Position numbers and translations under genes: made by a program
Shown here: positions 38,442-46,910 of the stretch, in pieces
Position numbering within the stretch: the first letter of the stretch is position 1
How the letters are laid out: every line of letters begins with the position of its first letter
The notes under the pieces: model-generated
Database searches by the model: none
Told to the model about the DNA's origin: nothing
What the model saw: only the letters and a program-made list of their open reading frames with translations
NCBI GenBank assembly: GCA_030427505.1
Contig: JAUICH010000021.1
Coordinates: 51,225-115,224 of the forward strand
DNA: 64,000 nt
Direction: 5' to 3'
From: Verrucomicrobiia bacterium
GTDB taxonomy: Bacteria; Verrucomicrobiota; Verrucomicrobiia; Verrucomicrobiales; DEV007

Positions 38442-38735
38442 CTATTGGCGCCGGGCCCCGTAACCCGGATGCCGGCGATTGTGACGGACAACGGTAACTC
38501 GGATGAGGCCGGGAAACACTCGGAAGAGAAAGTGATAAGGGAAACGCTTGAGGTTGCTTCGTCGAAACCCGCTGGGATCGAAATGGTGATGCTCGGGAAA
38601 CTCCCTCGCGAATTCGAGCGCTTCGGTCAGCTCATCCCAAAAATCATCCGCAAGTTTCGGCGAGATTTCGTCGTATTACTTGATCACCTTTCGGACCTCG
38701 GAAGGAACGCGAGGGTGATACACGACGACTCTCAT
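38442..38735 (-). pseudogene. ParE/RelE-type toxin with an in-frame stop (cassette gene)
   Basis: The frame from ATG 38735 encodes RVVVYHPRVPSEV, then a TAA at 38676-38678 (codon 20), then continues in the same frame for about 77 codons with FWDELTEALEF, FREFPEHHHFDPS-like sequence and FPYHFLFRV, the usual ParE/RelE-type core, to TAG 38442-38444. The ATG overlaps the antitoxin stop as ATGA, the normal operon form. One base change (TAT to TAA would suffice) appears to have killed the toxin; an assembly error is the alternative. Confidence 0.8.
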
Positions 38736-38941
38736 GTCCGGCCGACTTCGGAGAGAAACTGTTCGTGGGAAATCGGCTGGACCTCGCCCGAATTCATCTC
38801 TTCGTCTCGACGCAGAGCCTCCTCGTCGTCTGGTCCGATCGGGGCATCCAGCAACGAGTCGAGAAGGTGACTGACCAGCCCTGCCTTCTCTTCAGGAGAG
38901 AGAGTGTCCGCTTGCTTCGTGACCTCTGAGAGCGTTGCCAT
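38732..38941 (-). CDS. Addiction-module antitoxin (Unstab_antitox family, cassette gene)
   Basis: Short acidic helical protein of 69 residues: LSEVTKQADTLSPEEKAGL then SHLLDSLLD and an acidic tail (DEEALRRDEEM), the pattern of the putative addiction-module component family that pairs with ParE/RelE-like toxins. Start taken at ATG 38941; ATG 38986 and 39010 are in frame but lie near or inside attC5. Stop overlaps the toxin ATG. Confidence 0.82.
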   Translation of the reverse strand: MATLSEVTKQADTLSPEEKAGLVSHLLDSLLDAPIGPDDEEALRRDEEMNSGEVQPISHEQFLSEVGRT

Positions 38942-38984
38942 GAGGAAATGATCCCCGATTCTTGGGGAATTTTCAATTTTTTCC

Positions 38985-39125
38985 ATCGAACGCCCGGCAT
39001 CAGCCTCCACTCACCGAGAACGCCTAGCCGGTAACTCTTGAGGATCGAGACATATTCGACTTTCGCTGACAAGGCGCAGGTAAGGGATCGGCTGCATGCA
39101 CGTGCGCGGCTTTGGCGCGTTCGTC
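38985..39125 (-). repeat. attC5
   Basis: Left ATCGAACGCC, right GGCGCGTTCGTC. 141 bp with weak arm pairing. Confidence 0.7.
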
Positions 39126-39137
39126 ACGCCCAAACTC

Positions 39138-39704
39138 TCAGCAATCTGATTCTCCAAGAACCCATCCCGTCGCCGCTGCCCAGGTTTCGGCGCCGCCCAT
39201 GATGATGTCACAGACAGGGTCTTTGATGTCGTAATAGGCATCCATATCGTCTTCCGGGTGATATTTGATGATACCGGCTTTGACCTGTCCATAGGCGCGC
39301 GAAACCAGAGGGTTGGCACGCAGGTAGTCGCGGAACAGCAGCGCATAGCGTTGGTTGGCACGCCCCTCGATGCGGACGTGGAGATTGATCGGGCGCTCCC
39401 CCTCCCCTTGGAACATCCATTTTTGCCATTGGGCAGGATCGGGATCACCGGCTGGTGGCACATGGTCGGTCAAATACATTGTTCGACTATAACCCGCAGC
39501 CAGGATGGCTTCCTCAACCGCGGGCAACAAAGCCTCAACGGTGACTTGAATATCGACAATATCTTTCGCTGCCAAACCCGGAACTGAGGTCGATCCGATA
39601 TGGTCTATGCGTAGCGCCAATGAGCCGAGATGGTGGCGCAATCTGGCGCCAAGATCCCTGAATTCAGCGGGCCATCTTGATTGATAAGGAGAAAGTGAAA
39701 TCAT
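39138..39704 (-). CDS. GrpB family protein (UPF0157, cassette gene)
   Basis: 188 residues with the nucleotidyltransferase-like GrpB pattern: IDHIGSTSVPGLAAKDIVDIQV near residues 33-54 (GS...D.D.) and MFQGEGERPINLHVR. Function unproven; some relatives are fused to CoaE. Full length, so probably functional. 48 bp separate its start from attC6. Confidence 0.9.
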   Translation of the reverse strand: MISLSPYQSRWPAEFRDLGARLRHHLGSLALRIDHIGSTSVPGLAAKDIVDIQVTVEALLPAVEEAILAAGYSRTMYLTDHVPPAGDPDPAQWQKWMFQGEGERPINLHVRIEGRANQRYALLFRDYLRANPLVSRAYGQVKAGIIKYHPEDDMDAYYDIKDPVCDIIMGGAETWAAATGWVLGESDC

Positions 39705-39751
39705 TTGTATTCTGCAAACGATGGGACTTACCCGAGCCGGTCGTTCTCGCA

Positions 39752-39876
39752 GCCGAACGTCAGAGTCATCCTACGGCTGACCGGGAGCGCGCTCCGGCTT
39801 TTGGGTTGAGAGTTGAGCTTCCGTGGAGCGATCGACTCCAGGCGAGTCTGGCCATAGGATAGACGCCTTGTCAGCC
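39752..39876 (-). repeat. attC6
   Basis: Left GCCGAACGTC, right CGCCTTGTCAGCC; arms CATCCTACGGC and GGCCATAGGAT pair. 125 bp. Confidence 0.88.
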
Positions 39877-40406
39877 CGGTAGCGATGGCGGTTTGAACCC
39901 GGTGAAGATTCTCCGCCTCTGCGAAATCCAACTCGCTTCAGGACTCTCTGCGATGCTGTGTTGTCCGCTTTGACATGTGCGATAAAGCTGAGAAATCCTG
40001 CCTCTACCGCGAGCGCGAGCATTGCCATAACAGAGTTCGTCATCACACCCGTATGGGCAGCAGAACAAAGATAACCTATCTCCGCGTCTTCGACCTGGTT
40101 TGACTTAATATCGCAGGTACTCACAACCAGGCCATCTGAATCAAGGGTTGCGAATACAAAGTGAGTTCCTCGGTCCCAGCCGTCTGTCGCCCAGTTCACA
40201 AAATCACGGGCCGCGGATTGTGGATATCGTCCTTCAGGAAACATCTCGGTAAAGAGCGATGAAAAAACCATCGGTTCGTTACAAATGGATGTGATCCTCT
40301 CGAACTGAGCCTGAGAGCGCTCGATATCAGCGACTCTTGCGAGCGTGAAACGACGCCCATTCAGGTGGTTGATGACTTCACTTGTATGAGCCTGAAACGC
40401 GATCAT
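39771..40406 (-). CDS. GNAT acetyltransferase, RimJ/RimL type (cassette gene)
   Basis: 211 residues. An N-terminal RFTLARVADIER strand, a central core with MTNSVMAMLALAVEA replacing the usual V/I-x-x-x-x-R/Q-G-x-G/A loop in weak form, and VKADNTASQRVLKRVGFRR, the acetyl-CoA-binding C-terminal signature of RimJ-like enzymes. Acceptor unknown. The last about 35 residues are encoded by attC6. Confidence 0.83.
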   Translation of the reverse strand: MIAFQAHTSEVINHLNGRRFTLARVADIERSQAQFERITSICNEPMVFSSLFTEMFPEGRYPQSAARDFVNWATDGWDRGTHFVFATLDSDGLVVSTCDIKSNQVEDAEIGYLCSAAHTGVMTNSVMAMLALAVEAGFLSFIAHVKADNTASQRVLKRVGFRRGGESSPGSNRHRYRADKASILWPDSPGVDRSTEAQLSTQKPERAPGQP

Positions 40407-40413
40407 TTCTCTG

Positions 40414-40539
40414 GGCTAATATCGAGCATGAGGCGCGGCTGACCGGAAGCGTGCGCTCAATGCGGGACAAGGGGATGAAATACCCATTATGTTTCGACTC
40501 AGAGCGGGTCAGACGTAGCTCTCCATGCGCTGGTTCACT
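40414..40539 (-). repeat. attC7
   Basis: Left GGCTAAT, right GCGCTGGTTCACT; arms GGCTGACCG and CGGGTCAG pair. 126 bp. Confidence 0.82.
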
Positions 40540-41032
40540 GCGTTGGGGTGTCTATTCGCTCGATAGGTAAGTGGACCTTCAATCCTTGATGGGACGAAAC
40601 GAACCCGAGTCTTTCGTAGAATCGTATCGCGTCCGGACGCTTCTTGTCGGACGTCAACTGGACCATATGACAGCCCCGCTGCTCGGACCGCTCAACCGCC
40701 CAGGAAATGAGTTTCTGCCCGATCCCAAACGATCTATACTCTCGATCGATCCTAACCCCCTCTATGAGCGCCCTCCAACTTCCACGATAAGTGAGATACG
40801 GGATGAAAGTGAGCTGGAGCATACCGATAACTTTCCCGGCGGATTCTACTACCACGAGTTCATTGTTCGGATCACGATCTATGGCCTCGAATGCTGAGTA
40901 ATAGCTTTGGGGCAATGGCGAAGTATCCAACTCCCGTTGCTTGCCCAGCGGATCGTCCGACATAAGACGAACGATATCCGGCACGTCTTCACGAGTCGCA
41001 TCGCGAAATAGGATGTCGCAATTCATGTTCAT
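40535..41032 (-). CDS. GNAT acetyltransferase (cassette gene)
   Basis: 165 residues, single GNAT domain. RDATREDVPDIVRLM start, EGVRIDREYRSFGIGQKLI (acetyl-CoA pyrophosphate loop near residue 95) and RFYERLGFV at the end. ATG 41032 is chosen because the frame's upstream ATG lies within attC8. Acceptor unknown. Confidence 0.9.
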   Translation of the reverse strand: MNMNCDILFRDATREDVPDIVRLMSDDPLGKQRELDTSPLPQSYYSAFEAIDRDPNNELVVVESAGKVIGMLQLTFIPYLTYRGSWRALIEGVRIDREYRSFGIGQKLISWAVERSEQRGCHMVQLTSDKKRPDAIRFYERLGFVSSHQGLKVHLPIERIDTPTQ

Positions 41033-41050
41033 GGCCGGGAACTTATCTTC

Positions 41051-41176
41051 AGCGAACGCCATGGGCCACCCATCCGCTACAGGGGGCGCACGTTGACGAA
41101 GGGAGCAATGGTTGTAGTTATCATTCAGATTCCGGCTCGGGCGGGCAGCGAGTTGGTTTGGCCGGCTTGTTAGACC
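41051..41176 (-). repeat. attC8
   Basis: Left AGCGAACGCC, right CCGGCTTGTTAGAC. 126 bp; arms ATCCGCTAC and GGGCGGGC region pair partly. Confidence 0.85.
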
Positions 41177-41667
41177 AGTTTTTGAGTCATACGGATGCCG
41201 CTCAGAGCCCGGTTGGAATCAACTTCGACCTTCTCTCCTGTATCATGGAATCCTTCATTCTCGTAGAACTTAATCGCCCTCGCGTTGGAGTCTGTGACTT
41301 CCAAGGAAACGGCGACAAATCCAGAATCCTTCGCCCAACTTAGGAGAACTCGCACTAGCGATGAGGCCGCGCTGGAGCCACGGTATCTGGGGTCAACCCA
41401 CATCATGATGATGTCACCTGATGGAGCAGACGGCTCGCGATACAACGCGGCGATGCCGATACACTGATCACCCTCGAATGCAAACTGAGTATTCCGGTCG
41501 TCACCAGTCGTGGTCGACCACAGCTGGTCTTGCCAAGAGCGCTCGTCGCGCTGCAATGCCGATTCGTATGTCGAACCGAATGCATCCGGACTCTCCTTAA
41601 GCGCCTTCAAGCGCACTTCCTTGAAGAGCATGACATCATTTTTGGTTGCACGGCGACACGCGATCAT
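41170..41667 (-). CDS. GNAT acetyltransferase (cassette gene)
   Basis: 165 residues. ACRRATKNDVMLFKEVRL start, MMWVDPRYRGSSAASSLV where R-x-x-S-A-A replaces the usual R/Q-x-x-G-x-G/A, and KFYENEGFHDTGE at the end. Acceptor unknown. Ends at the edge of attC8. Confidence 0.9.
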   Translation of the reverse strand: MIACRRATKNDVMLFKEVRLKALKESPDAFGSTYESALQRDERSWQDQLWSTTTGDDRNTQFAFEGDQCIGIAALYREPSAPSGDIIMMWVDPRYRGSSAASSLVRVLLSWAKDSGFVAVSLEVTDSNARAIKFYENEGFHDTGEKVEVDSNRALSGIRMTQKLV

Positions 41668-41674
41668 TTTTCTG

Positions 41675-41801
41675 AACTAACGTCCGAGCGGTGACGCCCC
41701 CTACAGGGAGCGCCGCGTCGAAACGGAGTTAGAGTTTCGGGAAAAGAGGATCATGTCAACTCACCGCGGAGAGAGGATTGGCCGGCCGCGTCTTATTCGG
41801 A
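41675..41801 (-). repeat. attC9
   Basis: Left AACTAACGTCC, right CGCGTCTTATTCGG. 127 bp. Its inner sequence resembles attC18. Confidence 0.85.
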
Positions 41802-42307
41802 TTGGATCTTCTGTAAAGGACGTGACGCCTGAAATCGTTCCCTACGGGAATCTCAGGGTGGTCAAAGTCTCCCTGATGATCCCGCTCAAAACCAAGACGT
41901 TCCATCAGACGAATAGATCTAAGATTTGATGGTGTCGTGAAGGAGACAATCTCATCAAGTTTGGCCGTCAAGAAGCCGTACTCGACAGCTTTGGTAGCAG
42001 CCTCAAACGCAATGCCCCGCCCCCAGAATTCTCTTCGCAGGCGCCATAGCACTTCCGTGCAGGGCGAAAATGGGAGATCGCAGCCGGGGACATGCAATCC
42101 GACCATGCCGGCTAGGTTGCCATCGACCTCTACCGCCCATACTCCCCAGCCGCGCTGAGCGATTTCTTCTCGTATGAGATCAAAGACATCCAAAGATTCG
42201 GCCCGCGTCAGGGGAAGCAGGTAACGCATGACTTCGGGATCGGAATTCATCTCCGCAAACGGCTCAAAGTCAGTGTCTTTCCATTGCCGTGGTATGACTG
42301 CATTCAT
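41756..42307 (-). CDS. GNAT acetyltransferase, RimJ/RimL type (cassette gene)
   Basis: 183 residues. IPRQWKDTDFEPFAEMNSDPEVMRYL-like start typical of Acetyltransf_3 proteins, RREFWGRGIAFEAA as the CoA loop, SIRLMERLGFERD at the end. ATG 42307 is used since the longer frame runs through attC10. C-terminal tail encoded in attC9. Confidence 0.9.
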   Translation of the reverse strand: MNAVIPRQWKDTDFEPFAEMNSDPEVMRYLLPLTRAESLDVFDLIREEIAQRGWGVWAVEVDGNLAGMVGLHVPGCDLPFSPCTEVLWRLRREFWGRGIAFEAATKAVEYGFLTAKLDEIVSFTTPSNLRSIRLMERLGFERDHQGDFDHPEIPVGNDFRRHVLYRRSNPNKTRPANPLSAVS

Positions 42308-42312
42308 TCTGG

Positions 42313-42371
42313 GCCGAACGTTAGTCGTGAGCCGCCCGCGGTAGCGCGTTGACTCCAGGATCCTGTTCGCC
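42313..42371 (-). repeat. attC10, short 59-bp site
   Basis: Left GCCGAACGTTAG, right ATCCTGTTCGCC; inner GCCGCCCGCGG self-pairs. 59 bp, unlike the common 125-bp class here. Confidence 0.82.
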
Positions 42372-43403
42372 ATTGGTTTCTGTTGGAAGCCATTCAAACC
42401 ACCTTGCGTGCCCGTCGGTCTTGGCCAGAGGGACGTTTTCCTCCCGGCCGTTGTGATAAAGTGTCAGGTGCAGAGCCGGCTCAATGTTATTCGAAATATG
42501 AATGATGTCGCGCGATTTGCCGGCCAAAGACAGATCTTCCAGGAACCGCTCCTTTACATCCCGGCTCACCTGATTCGCGACGTGGGTGTGATACACGCAG
42601 GGGACATTCCCGTCAGGGATCTCACTGATAACATCGGAAATCATCGAGAATCCGTCTCCCGTTCGCAAGTCCAAGGCAAACCGGGAACGATACTGCAACG
42701 CGGCTTCAAGCATTTCCCTTCGTTCTTCGTGTTCCGGCCACACCAGCGCTCGAAGCCATGCAGCTTCGCCGGGAATCGAAGTATCAACGATATTGAGATC
42801 CAACCCAATTCGGTGAGATACATTCGGCGGCAACTCCGAAAGGAACCCTGGAATCTCTCCCCGAAACTCTGAACGAATCGAAACAGGCGATTCAGGGTAG
42901 CCGAACCCGGCGCGCTCTCCGTAGCAATAGGCGTACTTGTCCCAGAGAAGATTCAGGCCAGCACTGGTGCCGATTTCTATCAGTGCTAGTGGGCGGTTTC
43001 CGAGCGATCTGGCCGCATGGAGAATCGCCGGAAAAAGATACGCAGAACGACGCACTTCGTTAGTTTGGACAAGGCGGGTCGCCAGGAGATCGGCCATTCT
43101 GTCGCGGTAAGTTAGTGCGAAATCTTTGAATGCAGGGAAGGCCTTGCCGGGCCCTCTGGTGGCGCCCGCGGCCAAACCGGGATAGAACACGGCCAACCGT
43201 TGATCGCGGGACGAATGGAGAAGAAAGTGAACCGCACCGAAAAAGAGATTCGGAACCGGCTGCCCTGCTCTCGATGCTTCGGCCAGTTTCAATAGCTCGA
43301 CATCTTCAGCAATGGCGAGCGAAAGGTGATAATACAGTTCGGAAGATCCGGCGCACTCCGACTCGGCAAATTGAAGAAAACGCTGTCTTAGAGGATGACT
43401 CAT
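42321..43403 (-). CDS. DUF2332 family protein (cassette gene)
   Basis: 360 residues, unusually long for a cassette. The family pattern is visible: RFLQFAESECAGSSELYYHL start, IEIGTSAGLNLLWDKYAY (possibly SAM-binding-like), VYHTHVANQV and a C-terminal GREENVPLAKTDGHARW. No experimental function known to me. ATG 43403 lies just past attC11. The end runs into attC10. Confidence 0.87.
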   Translation of the reverse strand: MSHPLRQRFLQFAESECAGSSELYYHLSLAIAEDVELLKLAEASRAGQPVPNLFFGAVHFLLHSSRDQRLAVFYPGLAAGATRGPGKAFPAFKDFALTYRDRMADLLATRLVQTNEVRRSAYLFPAILHAARSLGNRPLALIEIGTSAGLNLLWDKYAYCYGERAGFGYPESPVSIRSEFRGEIPGFLSELPPNVSHRIGLDLNIVDTSIPGEAAWLRALVWPEHEERREMLEAALQYRSRFALDLRTGDGFSMISDVISEIPDGNVPCVYHTHVANQVSRDVKERFLEDLSLAGKSRDIIHISNNIEPALHLTLYHNGREENVPLAKTDGHARWFEWLPTETNGEQDPGVNALPRAAHD

Positions 43404-43408
43404 TTTTC

Positions 43409-43535
43409 GGCGAACCTTAACCATGAGGCGCGACTGACCGGTAGCGGGCCTTCGGCGCGGGATAGGGGTAGAATTTACGCGAAATCATTTGGACTCGGGA
43501 CGGGGCGGCCGCTGCCTCTGCGTGCATTGTCATTC
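43409..43535 (-). repeat. attC11
   Basis: Left GGCGAACCTT, right GTGCATTGTCATTC. 127 bp; left half (GAGGCGCGACTGACCGG) resembles attC7. Confidence 0.82.
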
Positions 43536-43934
43536 AGGGTCGAGAGTCCAAGCTCTAGGATTGGGCTGAAAGCCGATCTTGGGATAGTACTCGTTTGCCT
43601 TGGGCGCCGACAAAAGCACGATCGAACAAGTAGGTTTCAACGCTTTACGCGTCCGCTCGACAAGCTCGGTGCCTATACCCCTCTTCTGATAAGCCTGATC
43701 AACCGCCAAGTCGGCTAAGTAGGCAACATTCCAAAAGTCGGTCAATGTTCGTGAGATACCAACCAGCCGATCCGCCTCCCAGGCAGTGACGATCAGATCG
43801 GCGTTCTCAATCATACCCTGCATGACGTCTCGTTTTTCGATGGGCCGCCGTTCGCCCAGTGTCGATGAACGAAAAAGCTCGATAACCTGATCCAAGTCCA
43901 ACTCTCCTCCCTGGCGGTATGTAATGGAACTCAT
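43530..43934 (-). CDS. GNAT acetyltransferase (cassette gene)
   Basis: 134 residues, compact GNAT fold. LADLAVDQAYQKRGIGTELVE is a full acetyl-CoA loop (Q-K-R-G-I-G), followed by KANEYYPKIGF. Start ATG 43934 after attC12. Acceptor unknown. Confidence 0.9.
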   Translation of the reverse strand: MSSITYRQGGELDLDQVIELFRSSTLGERRPIEKRDVMQGMIENADLIVTAWEADRLVGISRTLTDFWNVAYLADLAVDQAYQKRGIGTELVERTRKALKPTCSIVLLSAPKANEYYPKIGFQPNPRAWTLDPE

Positions 43935-43943
43935 CTTTTGTTG

Positions 43944-44070
43944 GCAGTACGTCCGGAAAAGGCCGTCACTCAACGAAAGCGCCGGGCCGGCATCCCTTCC
44001 ACGACCTAATCACCTTACCTCTCCGATTTCAAGGTGCGGGTGAGTGGCCGGCTGCTTCCTCTCGTTCCGC
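43944..44070 (-). repeat. attC12
   Basis: Left GCAGTACGTCC (altered core), right TCGTTCCGC; arms GGCCGTCACTCA and TGAGTGGCC pair. 127 bp. Confidence 0.78.
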
Positions 44071-44712
44071 GTTGTTGTTCCGCGCGCTTTCGAGCAAGCG
44101 TGGAAGCTCTCTCATCGATCTGAATACCTCTGTGTTCTGATCGGCAATCAGGCTCTCGTGTGGTGAATAATAGAACGATCGCATCCCGGCTGCCAGCGCC
44201 GCCTGTATTCCCGGCAGGCTATCTTCAATCACAGCGCATCGCTGGGGCGCATGACCCATGGTCTTGGCCGCGTGGAGAAAGAGTCCGGGATCGGGCTTCC
44301 AGGACTTCACTTCGTACGAACTAAAGATATTATCACCGAAGAAGTGAGAGAGGGAAGTGACGGAAAGAGCCTGGCTGATCTTTTCGCGGGGCCCGCTCGA
44401 AGCAACGCAGATCGGGTAGCCAGCAACAGACTCGAGCATCTCCACTACCCCTGGCATCGGCAGCAGATCTGTCTCGAAAAGCTCCGCCACTCTCGCCCGA
44501 TAATCCTCCTCAAAGCCAGCCGGCAGCTTCCGATCCATTCGCCGTTCGATGTCCGCAAGTATGGGAGCCAGCTTTAGCCCCCGGTAGCGGGAAACCATCT
44601 CCTCGAGGGACGAACTCAACTCTGGGAGTAAATCTAGAAACGCCTGATTACAAAGCCCTTCGCTGTCTACAAGCGTTCCATCGAGATCGAAGATTACGCA
44701 CCCAATGTTCAT
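44029..44712 (-). CDS. HAD superfamily phosphatase, beta-phosphoglucomutase-like (cassette gene)
   Basis: 227 residues. Motif I FDLDGTLVDSEG with D9 nucleophile and D11, motif II VASSGP, motif III Lys in SWKPDPGLF, motif IV VIEDSLPGIQAA. The helical cap after motif I fits HAD subfamily IA. Small phosphorylated metabolite expected. C-terminal residues NNAEREEAAGHSPAP are attC12-encoded. First of three HAD cassettes in a row. Confidence 0.92.
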   Translation of the reverse strand: MNIGCVIFDLDGTLVDSEGLCNQAFLDLLPELSSSLEEMVSRYRGLKLAPILADIERRMDRKLPAGFEEDYRARVAELFETDLLPMPGVVEMLESVAGYPICVASSGPREKISQALSVTSLSHFFGDNIFSSYEVKSWKPDPGLFLHAAKTMGHAPQRCAVIEDSLPGIQAALAAGMRSFYYSPHESLIADQNTEVFRSMRELPRLLESARNNNAEREEAAGHSPAP

Positions 44713-44717
44713 CTGTT

Positions 44718-44776
44718 TCAGAATGTCAAAAATCAGTGTCAGCCGTCAGGCCACCGGTTGGATCGCCTCATTGGCC
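44718..44776 (-). repeat. attC13, short and degenerate
   Basis: Left TCAGAATGTC, right GCCTCATTGGCC, centre CCACCGGTTGG. 59 bp; simple sites diverged. Confidence 0.65.
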
Positions 44777-45406
44777 GGCAAGTTTGAGCAGTTCAGCAGG
44801 AGCCTCAATGAGCCAATCCGGACCGGCCTCCTCCAGCTCCTGCCGTGTGCCATGCCCCCAAAGGACAGCTGCGGACCTGAGACCCTTTGCCTTAGCCGCA
44901 CGGATGTCAACCGCCCTGTCGCCAATCATGATCGCAGTGTTGTCGATCCGGCCTTCGGCCAGCAAGTCAGCGAGCTGCCGGGTCTTCTCAATACCTACGT
45001 CACCCCCGTTGATGAAGGTGAAGTATTCATCCCACTCAAAGAGAGACACAATCTTCTGCGCAAAGTCACGCCGCTTTGACGTACATATCCCCATGGCATG
45101 ACCGCTTTGACGGAGCCGAACGAGAAGGTCATCGATACCTTCGTATCTGCGATTCTCTGCATATCCGATCCTCGCGTACCGATCCCGGTAAGTGGCGATG
45201 CACGCATCAATCAAAGAGGCGTTTCTGCTTTGAGTCAGCTCGCCAAAGATGTGATCCATCGGCGGACCGATATAGGCAGACAGGCCGGCTATGGAGACCT
45301 GGGCAAACCCATGCTCGGCAAGCGCGTAGTTGATGGAGTTTGCAATGCCTTCGATGGGATCACTAAGGGTTCCATCAAGGTCGAATACAAAGGTAGAAAT
45401 AGGCAT
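44768..45406 (-). CDS. HAD superfamily phosphatase, phosphoglycolate-phosphatase-like (cassette gene)
   Basis: 212 residues. FVFDLDGTLSDPIEG start, GICTSKRRDFA (motif II Thr/Ser), EKTRQLADLL (Lys) and IMIGDRAVDIRAA (motif IV). All catalytic residues are in place. ATG 45406 follows attC14. Second HAD cassette; only distantly similar to its neighbours, so not a recent duplication. Confidence 0.92.
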   Translation of the reverse strand: MPISTFVFDLDGTLSDPIEGIANSINYALAEHGFAQVSIAGLSAYIGPPMDHIFGELTQSRNASLIDACIATYRDRYARIGYAENRRYEGIDDLLVRLRQSGHAMGICTSKRRDFAQKIVSLFEWDEYFTFINGGDVGIEKTRQLADLLAEGRIDNTAIMIGDRAVDIRAAKAKGLRSAAVLWGHGTRQELEEAGPDWLIEAPAELLKLAGQ

Positions 45407-45416
45407 TGCGATCTTC

Positions 45417-45543
45417 ACCGAACGTCCTAAGCCACCCACCGGCTACCTGAGGCGGCCGTTAACGAAGGGATTAAAGATAAAAGTCATCGTGTAAAGTTGG
45501 ACTCAGGGCGGGTGGCAGGTTGGTGTGCGCCGCCTTGTTCTCC
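45417..45543 (-). repeat. attC14
   Basis: Left ACCGAACGTCC, right CGCCTTGTTCTCC; arms GCCACCCACC and GGGCGGGTGGC pair. 127 bp. Confidence 0.9.
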
Positions 45544-46200
45544 TAATTTGGAAATCGCGGCTGGAAGTGCGGACAAGCCTTCACACGTCAGGTCCGCATC
45601 CTCACAGGCTGGATTCATTTCGGTCGGCACAAAAATCGTCTTCAGCCCAGCTTCTCGTGCTCCCCTGATGTCCGCGGCCGGGCTGTCTCCCACAAAGACG
45701 GCTTCCTCCGGACTGACCCCGAGTTCTGAGCACCCGAGATGGAAGATTCTGGCATCAGGCTTCCTCAGACCGACTGCCTCGGAGACGATTACGCAGTCGA
45801 ATACATCCGAATAGCCGAGCGCTCGAAAGTTGCGTTCCTGGAATGGTGTCTTCCCGTTGGAGATCAATCCCAGGCAATAGTTCTCCGCCAGTTCCTGAAT
45901 CGCCTGGTCAGCCCCCAAACGTGGAACGCAAGAGGCACAAAAGCAGGTCTCATAGACCGACAATAGCTCCTCCATCTTCCAGTTCTTGATGCCGAATTCC
46001 TCGATCAACTGCCGGTAGACCTCGTCTTTCCAGACTCGACCGTTGTTATCGAGTTCAATAAAGCGTGAAATGAAGTCCGCGGGATTCTCAAGATCAGTCC
46101 TCAGCATTCCTTCTGTCTGCCACCGTAGAAAGGCCAAGAGCGATGCCGTCCGATCAAGAAGGGTTTGATCGAGATCGAAGATGACGGCGCGCAAAGGCAT
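45484..46200 (-). CDS. HAD superfamily hydrolase, subfamily IA (cassette gene)
   Basis: 238 residues. AVIFDLDQTLLDRTASL start, LISNGKTPFQ (motif II), LRKPDARIF (motif III) and VFVGDSPAADIRGA (motif IV). ATG 46200 after attC15. The C-terminal tail GEQGGAHQPATRPES comes from attC14 (see findings). Third HAD cassette. Confidence 0.92.
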   Translation of the reverse strand: MPLRAVIFDLDQTLLDRTASLLAFLRWQTEGMLRTDLENPADFISRFIELDNNGRVWKDEVYRQLIEEFGIKNWKMEELLSVYETCFCASCVPRLGADQAIQELAENYCLGLISNGKTPFQERNFRALGYSDVFDCVIVSEAVGLRKPDARIFHLGCSELGVSPEEAVFVGDSPAADIRGAREAGLKTIFVPTEMNPACEDADLTCEGLSALPAAISKLGEQGGAHQPATRPESNFTR

Positions 46201-46205
46201 TTTCA

Positions 46206-46314
46206 GGAGAACGTCGAAGGCCACCTACCGCTGACCGGCGGCGCCACTTCGACTTTGGGTTGGGGTGGTAATCATCTGGAAAATTTCGACTCTCGGCAGG
46301 TCAGCGGTTAGACC
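46206..46314 (-). repeat. attC15
   Basis: Left GGAGAACGTCG, right CAGCGGTTAGACC; arms ACCTACCGCTGACC and GGTCAGCGG pair. 109 bp. Confidence 0.85.
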
Positions 46315-46837
46315 ATTCGGCATCTGGTTGTTGGAAGACAAGCCGATCTTCAGGGGCCCAAACATGCTCGAGGTCAGACGTATAACCTCTCAACCAGAGA
46401 GCCCCATTGATCTTGCGGAGATAAAACCCCTTTGGAAATGAGTCATCCTCAGTCAAAGGCGGTGATGCAATGGTGATCGAGCCGGGAGGAGCTTTATGTT
46501 CTGTGGCAGGCATACCCAAAAACCCTTCTGGTTGTGAGCGATACTGTAGTCTGAGATGAGCGCCAAGTTCGACCGGCGGCAGGACATACCCTTTGGACTC
46601 GGCCCTCTGCCGAAGCTCAGGAAATGTCGCTCCGTTATCAAAGCCCAGCTCTGATACGGCAAGTTCCACGCAGGATACCACGATGGGGTCCGGTCGCGTG
46701 GTGAACAAGTCGCTCGCGAAAAGTGTCCGCGCCGCATCGTTCAAGAAGACGCCCGACCGATCAAGCCGATCGAGCAGCTCTTCCTTGCTGACACCTCCAA
46801 TGCGCAACGTGTGGGTGGTTGAATCTGCGGTGCTCAT
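46301..46837 (-). CDS. Cassette protein of unknown function
   Basis: 178 residues, soluble. N-terminal SKEELLDRLDRSGVFLNDAA looks like a helical hairpin; the C-terminal part (YLRKINGALWLRGYTSD) is beta-rich. I do not recognise the family. Complete cassette between attC15 and attC16. Confidence 0.65.
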   Translation of the reverse strand: MSTADSTTHTLRIGGVSKEELLDRLDRSGVFLNDAARTLFASDLFTTRPDPIVVSCVELAVSELGFDNGATFPELRQRAESKGYVLPPVELGAHLRLQYRSQPEGFLGMPATEHKAPPGSITIASPPLTEDDSFPKGFYLRKINGALWLRGYTSDLEHVWAPEDRLVFQQPDAEWSNR

Positions 46838-46844
46838 ATCTGGA

Positions 46845-46910
46845 GCCGAACGTCATGAGCCACCCACCCGCCACGGGAGGCAGCCGCTGACGAAGAGGCT
46901 AGGATTGGGT
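46845..46910 (-). repeat. attC16, short site
   Basis: Left GCCGAACGTCATGAGCC, right around AGGATTGGG. About 66 bp; right core diverged and its edge uncertain. Confidence 0.68.
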
